This document shows, piece by piece, positions 57,930 through 64,000 of a DNA stretch of 64,000 nucleotides. Positions within the stretch are counted from its first letter, which is position 1, and the number at the start of each line of letters is the position of its first letter. Under the pieces are notes generated by a model, which worked only from the letters and a program-made list of their open reading frames with translations, searched no databases and had not been told where the DNA came from. The translations under genes and the position numbers were made by a program. The stretch covers positions 682,001 through 746,000 of the forward strand of contig JAHDVF020001220.1 of NCBI GenBank assembly GCA_022606425.2. Direction: 5' to 3'. Source of the stretch: Lepidostoma basale. Lineage: Eukaryota > Arthropoda > Insecta > Trichoptera > Lepidostomatidae.

Positions 57930-60019
57930 TTATACACATATTAAATAATTATTTGTATCGAACTGCAGCTCTGTACCAAGTGGCTCGCTCCGTTCAGTAA
58001 ATAGATACAAGTATGGTAGGTATACTTTATACGTAATTGAATGGAAGTTAATCCCATACACGTATGTGTACACACAATCACACAATACAGAGGCTACTAT
58101 TCAAATCTCATTAACAGTGTACTTCTGCACAATATTAATTGAAGTAGGTAATACGTATTCGAGGGATTACATATACTAAAGGGATTTCTCTACCACTCCC
58201 ACTCAATGGATCATGTCACTCTGTAAAATATAATAAGTCAAACGAATTAACTGATTTTATTATAAAATATGTATAGTACCTAATTGTTTTCTGACATTAG
58301 TTCCTAACTTAATCCAACTATTATATAATGCCATAGTTATATTCCATTTTAATGGGAATTTCTAAAAACACGTCAACAATAAGTTTCTCGCAAGGTGGGT
58401 ATCTCAAAATAATTAGATATATGATTATATTCTAAGGAAATTGGGAGATAACATCATCAATAATAGGATTTCTTCATTTACTTCTTTATCCTTTCTACTT
58501 TTAGTCTTCTAAGCTCCCATTCCCAATAATATTATCTAAGCAAAATATAATATGTCTTTTCAAATGCCAAATTTCAATTTTATATTATCACTTATAATTA
58601 TTATGTATTATTACTGTTAAAAATGATTGATTAGTTCTTAAAGCAAATAATTTTTTTTAGATTCAAATTTTTTGTTCCTATGAATTATATCGATTTTTGA
58701 ATGTAGTTTAATAAGTTTTTCGTTGTTTAGTTAATTACGAGTATGTACCTGAAGTTGGAGGTCTCCTTCAATATTTAAATATTGAAGTGGAAAATAAACA
58801 GCGTTATTTTCAATTCCAAAGTGTATTACAATGGAATTTCACAGTGTTAATACCTTAGCTTTTAATAAATATTGTAATATTTCATGGTTGTTACATGTAC
58901 CTTAAACTCAATAAAAAGTGTCAATAATAATAAAAAATAAATTGGGTGTTTTATAGAGTGACATTTTTACGAATTAATCATCTCAACAAGGGTATAAAAA
59001 GAAACCCCTTATTTAAACTAACTTTATATATTTTATTCTTACTGTTCACTGTTTCTATAAGAATCTACTGTTTATACTGGCATATAGGTCCATAGGTAGG
59101 TAACATTAAAGGTAAAATACCGAAAGACGCCACAGGTCTTAGTTTTCGCGATGACACGGGTTTGCAAGAGCACAGTAGCATCTAATAATAACGGATGTGA
59201 CATACACAGAGCAATGTTACTTAATTTGTGTCAAAAATGTGTCCAAATTTTATCCCAAAGTTATATCAGTTGTATGCTTCAAAGAAACTCGACAAACCAG
59301 GTAAATATTCATTTGACGTAATATAGATTACTATAAGATATTATCAATTATTTTTGAATCGTACAATAATGATTTCCTGGTCTACTTTTGGTGTATAGTA
59401 TTTTTGCAAATGCATACTACATGTACTCGTAGAATAAAGTGGAAACAAGAAAATTTAATATATAAAAAAGACGAACAATAAAAAAATAAACGATGAGTTG
59501 GGTTCTCGGGAGCCCGAGGAAGAGAAATAGTGCTGATATTATTGGCCTTTTTTTGTAAATCCACAAATCTCATCTTATCTTATCTCACTGTAAATTCACA
59601 AATCATCTCAGCTTTGCACAATTATATATAAATTAAATCCCAACATATTTGACCGTAGTGTTCTTAGAAGTTCTTAGCAAGGCGTACTATACCCAAGAGT
59701 AAGGATGGTAAGAAACAAGGACAGGAGCATTACAAGATGGCAATACATAGAGCTTTAATGAAAAACGCCTATGAAAAGTTGCAATTGTTGGATATTTAGT
59801 ATCGGTAAATCATGCCCCCTTAATTTCATGCCCGAATTTTCCCTTTCAATCCTAAAATAATCTCTGATATATATGTTTTATATCTAATTTAACCACAAAT
59901 ATACCTGTTGCCAATATAATATCTTGCAAAATGACAATTGTCCCAACGTGGATCTTGGAGGGCGTCTGTTTCCGATCCTGCAGATCTTAACTTTTTTTTA
60001 TTTGTGTTGAAGTATTTTT
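57930..60019. other. No gene; short dispersed repeat at 58830-58870
   Basis: AT-rich. Contains a GGAATTTCACAGTGTTAATA copy near 58843. No coding or RNA features recognised. Confidence 0.45.
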
Positions 60020-60044
60020 TATTACATATTTTTTGGAATAGAAT

Positions 60045-60277
60045 TATTAACACCGTTAAATCCACTTTTATTTATTTAATTATTTTACAAAATATTAAAT
60101 TTTGTACAACATGTTTCGGAGGTGACATCTTCCATCCCCATCCGATGGAGGAGGTCACCTCTGAAACTTATGTTTAAAATATTTTTATTCTGCAAAAAAT
60201 GGATTAAACAGGGTAAATATTTATATTACAAATTACAATGGAATTCCTCGGTGTTAACGCCTTAACGTTCAATAAAG
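60045..60277 (+). mobile_element. FB3 foldback element with tail (tentative)
   Basis: Outer inverted ends TTAAATCCACTTTTA / AAAAAATGGATTAAA, inner ACATGTTTCGGAGGTGACAT / AGGTCACCTCTGAAACTTAT, and a CCATCC/GGATGG centre. The downstream string ACAATGGAATTCCTCGGTGT, TAACGCCTTAACG may be its one-sided tail, because the same string is dispersed in the window. The GAAACATGT motif is shared with FB1 and FB2. Confidence 0.5.
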
Positions 60278-62229
60278 TAATTATATGTTTGATTCATAAT
60301 ATTGATTTTTTTTAAATGTATAATATGCATCTCTCCGTAGTTTACCCTATCTGCTTGAAATAATGTTTTTTTTTAAATCGTGAACTTTGTGATCACACCC
60401 TTTAGCTTTACTGCAATCTGGTTAATATCTTGTTCAACTACCGGCCACTCTTACGTAAGCATATGATCAGTGATCAGAGTCAGATCAAGGAAACAAGAGG
60501 TGGATACAACAATGCTCCTTTTCTTAGCGAGAGCATCAGGTTTGCTTGGTCTTTCATCATTATTAATCATCGAAGCAAACTTCGATATTACCCTTAGTAA
60601 GTAATTGTATTTTTTTTAAATCTACTGGTAATAAACTCCACTGATTGAAAAAGGAAAACCCAAGTTGCTAATTCATGGGACTCCGTTAGAGAAGCGCCTG
60701 CCCCATCCGCAAGTTGACAGGATCTAATCAATCCGATGACTCACCATCGGATGGTTGTATAAAATCATTTTATTTTCATTGCATTTAACCGCAGGAAAAT
60801 CTATTTATAGGACTTCTACAATAAACACAAAGAGAATGTTTGCCGGAGAAGTATTGCATTATGGTATTATCGGTTTATCAGGTGTTCGGAGTGGGACAAC
60901 AAACCCATCCTCAAGTGTATTGGTGTATTTAATTAAACTTACTAAATATTAACAACAAATATTATTTTCTGATATCGACAATGAACATACGGTATAGAAA
61001 GTAATAATGAATTACTACAAACTTACATACAGTAAATTCATGTAAATATTTTAGTTATTTTTATTGCTTTCATATCGGATCATACCTACGAGATATTTTT
61101 TTAAGAATGGTTTTTTAGTTAATTCTTTATTTTATATTGAATCTTTTAGTAATTAAAAAAACTTTGTAACGTGTTACCGTCTTACCATATTTCAGACTCA
61201 CCCGTGGGGCAGATGATATCCTACCACCCTAGCGAGCTAATGTAGTCTCCTCGACATTCACAAATAAAATTATTTGTTCGGTAGTAAGATGTTAATGACA
61301 GGTTTTTTCAGCCTTTCCAATTAGTGGAAAGTGTCACGTAAGAATCCCAACTGATGGAGTAGGTTCATGCTGTGTGCGAGTATGGCCCTGTAGTAGCTCA
61401 TGAAGGTACATCTGCGCTGCTCCCTTTATCTCTGTTCAACTAGGGTTAACTGGGTAATTTAAACGATATAAGAAAATCATTGAAGGGTTAACATTTGGTT
61501 AAGTGGCTATGTACTCCTTATAAGTTAAACTATGTTACCTCATATATTGTACATTAGTGGATTTCAACTAAATATACATTTAAAAAATAGTTTTTAATTT
61601 TTTTTATTTATTTCGTTATTCGAATATTGTAGGTATATTTATAATTTAATTTGACCTCGTATGAAAGGCTGTGATGTCACTTTGGTTAAATGCTATAGTT
61701 ACTATCTTTACGTCCATAGAAATTAGCCTGTAATGTACCACCGTGGCCATTGACAGGGAATCAGAATATAGAATTATAATCAAATAAACTAATTCAAACC
61801 GAAATGGTACTTTGCTGTTGAGTTAGTTATTTCAGTAAATCTCTAAAGATATACCTCAAAGCTGCTTATCCATTTCAAAATAACAGAAAGAAGTTGGATA
61901 ATTTCCTAATTCCTGAAATAATAATCGTAGCGGTTATGTTGTATATAAAAGCTAGCGAAGATGATTTCAGGTGAATGAACAGCAGACAGTACCGTGCAGA
62001 AGTAAGTAACGACTCAATTGTTTTCCGCCTAAAATAAAGTTTGAAAAATAAATGCCGGCGGCGAGCATTTGTTGCGGGGCGTCGGGCACCTCGAGGAGAC
62101 ATGTTACGGAAACCGAAGAATTAGGTATAGGTAACTTAATATTTGTAAAACGAAATATTAAATAGGTAGGATGAAAGCAACGGTCTCGCCTTCGTGTTGA
62201 AGTCTTCAATTTGAAATTCGTACTCCCCA
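60278..62229. other. No gene seen
   Basis: AT-rich, with a less AT-rich unique part at 61190-61440. No domain, RNA or repeat recognised. Confidence 0.45.
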
Positions 62230-62380
62230 CAGTGTGATCCTTGCGACGCTCCATGACGGAGTGGTGGCGCCGGCGGGGGCGGGGCGCATGCGCGGGGTGG
62301 GCGTGTCCCTTCCCCTCCACTCCCCAGTGGGAGGATTTTTATCTCAAGACCCCTCCCCTCCAGTGCACCGCGCGCAAGAA
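62230..62380 (+). promoter_or_regulatory. GC-rich promoter-like block with NRF1-type site
   Basis: GCGGGGGCGGGGC-type GC boxes (62272-62287) overlap GCGCATGCGC (62284-62293), the palindromic NRF1/Ewg binding consensus. GGGGTGGGCGTGTCCC, a KLF-type CACCC box, follows. Such clusters occur in broadly active promoters. A plus-strand frame (62241-62741, 166 codons) follows but has no recognised domain. Confidence 0.35.
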
Positions 62381-62750
62381 AAAACCGAGGAAACCAAAAG
62401 CGTCACACTGCGTAAAAACAAGGCATTCTTTACGGAGAAAACTTATAGCACGATTCGAACTTTTTTACTCGTTTACGTTCTATGCAAGACAAACTAGATT
62501 AGATCTAGGCGAAATAAAGTGTATATACGCCCGGGTACATCGGCGGTTAGCTTTTCCTTGTAAGTTCGAAATAAATCTCGGAGAGACTTTGTTAAAAGTA
62601 ACCATCTCTCCGCAGGAGTTGGACGTTTTTATAAAATCATGTTTTGACGAAGTGCTTGAGATTTACTCTCGCGTGCGGGGAGCTTGGGATAGAGGAATCA
62701 ATTATTTGAGAGCGTGTCGCCATCTGTTGGCGCACTTGTGAAACAAGCGC
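62381..62750 (+). other. Less AT-rich unique stretch, possible leader or exon
   Basis: Open on plus to 62741. Near the end GTGTCGCCATCTGTTGGCGC is a partly palindromic string. I cannot support a protein. Confidence 0.25.
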
Positions 62751-63099
62751 CCGGAGCCCGTCTCCGGGTTATTTCGCTACAAACAATATTTGCACACTGG
62801 CAAAAATGTATGAACACTGAGCTTAGATTCCTTGCGACATGAATAGGGTTAATGTTGTTATGAATATTGTAAAGGCGCGTCAAAAGAAGCGTGTTCCACA
62901 TGAGAGAACCACCTCCAAGTGTAGCCGCGTACAGTTATTCTTATACAATGACGTTGTTTACGTCCCAACCCCTGATCACCTTTTACTGCCGAAAATCCTG
63001 TCGCCGGCAATAAAAGGTCATCGGTCAATATGTAGGTAGTACCTACACTTAACAGGCAGTAGTGGCGTGCAGCTGGCAGACGGACGATATATGATGAAG
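62751..63099. other. No gene; imperfect hairpin at 62978-63018
   Basis: ACCTTTTACTGCCG (62978-62991) pairs with CGGCAATAAAAGGT (63005-63018) with one mismatch and a 13-nt loop. Role unknown. Confidence 0.5.
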
Positions 63100-63212
63100 A
63101 TATCAAGATGTCCTTTATAAAATTAAAAAAGGATCCTAAAGATGGTCGGGCTTTACAGAACATACAAATGGGGGAGAATGGTTTAAAAATATATATCAAA
63201 ATAGTGTGTTCT
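63100..63212 (+). mobile_element. LINE A fragment, degenerate
   Basis: TAAAATTAAAAAAGGATCCT, AAAGATGGTCGGG, ATGGTTTAAAAATATATATC, AAAATAGTGTG line up with the LRWFGHMERM-MVKKLYTSSV segment of LINE A. Confidence 0.6.
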
Positions 63213-63451
63213 TTGCTTTTTTTTTAATTTATGTAAATCTCTATGCGAATTTTTCAGCAGATATTTATGAAAAATTTGGTACATAAAAGTTCTAGAAAAC
63301 TGACATTTTCAAAGTAAAAAATATTTAACAGCAGTTTAATATTTATAATGAATATGACCAAAGATAATATGACGTAAATAAATTAATCATAGGTATACAA
63401 AAATGTGATAAAATGTGAATGTGTATACCTTATAGATGTTCGGCTCGAAGG
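63213..63451. other. No gene; weak FB1 arm at 63275-63310
   Basis: AAAAGTTCTAGAAAACTGAC, ATTTTCAAAG resembles part of an FB1 arm. Confidence 0.35.
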
Positions 63452-63454
63452 CTA

Positions 63455-64000
63455 TTTTTTTTTTTTTTTTTGAAAATTTAAATTTTTAACAATGTTAAAA
63501 AAAAATTACAAATAACACATTAAATAATATTAAACCAATAATCGTAGGTCCTCACCAAAAAGAAGTACTTCTGTGCTTGGTGAGGGATATCACTACATAA
63601 AAATATACATATAATATAAGAAAGTTTACAATACAAGGTAAAAGTATAAGGTACTACCTACATACTAATCAATACAAAAACATAATAAAGTACAAAATTT
63701 TACACATTAATTAGGTACAACAAATACTGTAAGGATGTCAGCTCAGACTCTGTATAATGAATTTAGGTATAAATTTAGTCTCATTTTAAATTGAGTTAAT
63801 TTTTTTTTTTTTAAATCCTCGGGGAGAAGGTTGTAATTCTTTATTCCCAGGAAAATTTGACAATTTTGGTAAAACTTAAAAAAACAATTTTTGGTAGTTA
63901 GTCTCACAATTACTTTACGACCTTGAGATTAAATCGAGCTTTAAAAAATATAATATTATTATTATTGGTGTTTTAGTTGAAAGAGGGTTGAGCGCCCGTG
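63455..64000 (-). pseudogene. LINE C-terminus and 3' UTR with poly(A), runs off window
   Basis: Minus strand. A poly(A) tail (T17 on plus, 63455-63471) follows a ~270-base AT-rich 3' UTR with a hairpin (CCTCACCAA at 63551 with TTGGTGAGG at 63578). The stop codon is at 63743-63745. Upstream codons read VRLTTKNCFFKFYQ, NCQIFLGIKNYNLLPED, then FKMRLNLYLNSLYRV. The G.K.YN.LP..L / F...L..YL pattern is the usual C-terminus of jockey/CR1-group LINEs. A stop lies in frame about 20 codons before this block, so it is probably dead. Confidence 0.65.

Overview
The window looks like intergenic or intronic DNA of an arthropod, most likely an insect and probably a moth or butterfly. The evidence is AT-rich sequence, two mariner transposons, many 5'-truncated non-LTR retrotransposons (LINEs), tRNA-derived SINE pieces, long (TA)n arrays, a short TTAGG-type repeat and frequent GTAGGTACCTAC-like strings. 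The species cannot be told from the sequence. No complete host gene is visible. Three short segments have the signs of host exons (32573-32621, 46781-46891, 49634-49849), and a GC-rich stretch near 62.2-62.4 kb looks promoter-like.

LINE remains dominate. The commonest family (here LINE A) encodes a YADD reverse transcriptase (RT) and ends in TGATGG(TTAG)n. About fourteen copies or pieces occur, at 1-1320, 4.4-4.9, 6.4-6.7, 14.3-14.9, 23.4-23.7, 29.27-31.28, 50.2-51.0, 51.25-51.97, 56.0-56.3, 57.5-57.9 and 63.1 kb. All are 5'-truncated and none keeps an endonuclease. Other LINE families lie at 6.06, 8.6, 17.8, 22.9, 24.5 and 48.9 kb (family B-like 3' ends), 18.1 and 36.1 kb (family C), and 12.35, 32.05, 38.9, 47.4-48.4 and 63.5-64.0 kb.

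Two mariner copies (39722-41007 on plus, 53682-54720 on minus) keep perfect 31-nt inverted termini and TA target duplications. The first is broken by one missing base near the 3' end. The second has lost 83 codons that include two of the three catalytic aspartates.

The most interesting content is a set of asymmetric foldback elements. FB1 has at least ten copies, FB2 has three and FB3 is less certain. The best copies share one plan: two inverted arms, a core resembling a hammerhead ribozyme pointing outward in each arm, a tail on one side only, and short target duplications (9 bp at 27241/27641, 13 bp at 55699/55969). At 27540-27584 the core is nearly canonical: CTGAGGA, a hairpin, GAAA, then CATGTC with the two-base stem III loop known from Penelope-like elements and retrozymes. 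I infer non-autonomous, Penelope-like or retrozyme-like retroelements. No Penelope-type reverse transcriptase was seen here.

Layout: 0-13 kb holds LINE pieces, FB1 copies and a (TA)n array. 13-26 kb holds nested LINE A in repeat E, LINE B and C pieces and a second (TA)n array. 26-40 kb holds the FB2 element, a pair of LINE A copies and sparse unique sequence. 40-55 kb holds the two mariners, a jockey-like LINE, candidate exons and a full SINE. 55-64 kb holds nested FB1 elements, inverted LINE A ends, FB3, the GC-rich block and a poly(A)-tailed LINE at the right edge.
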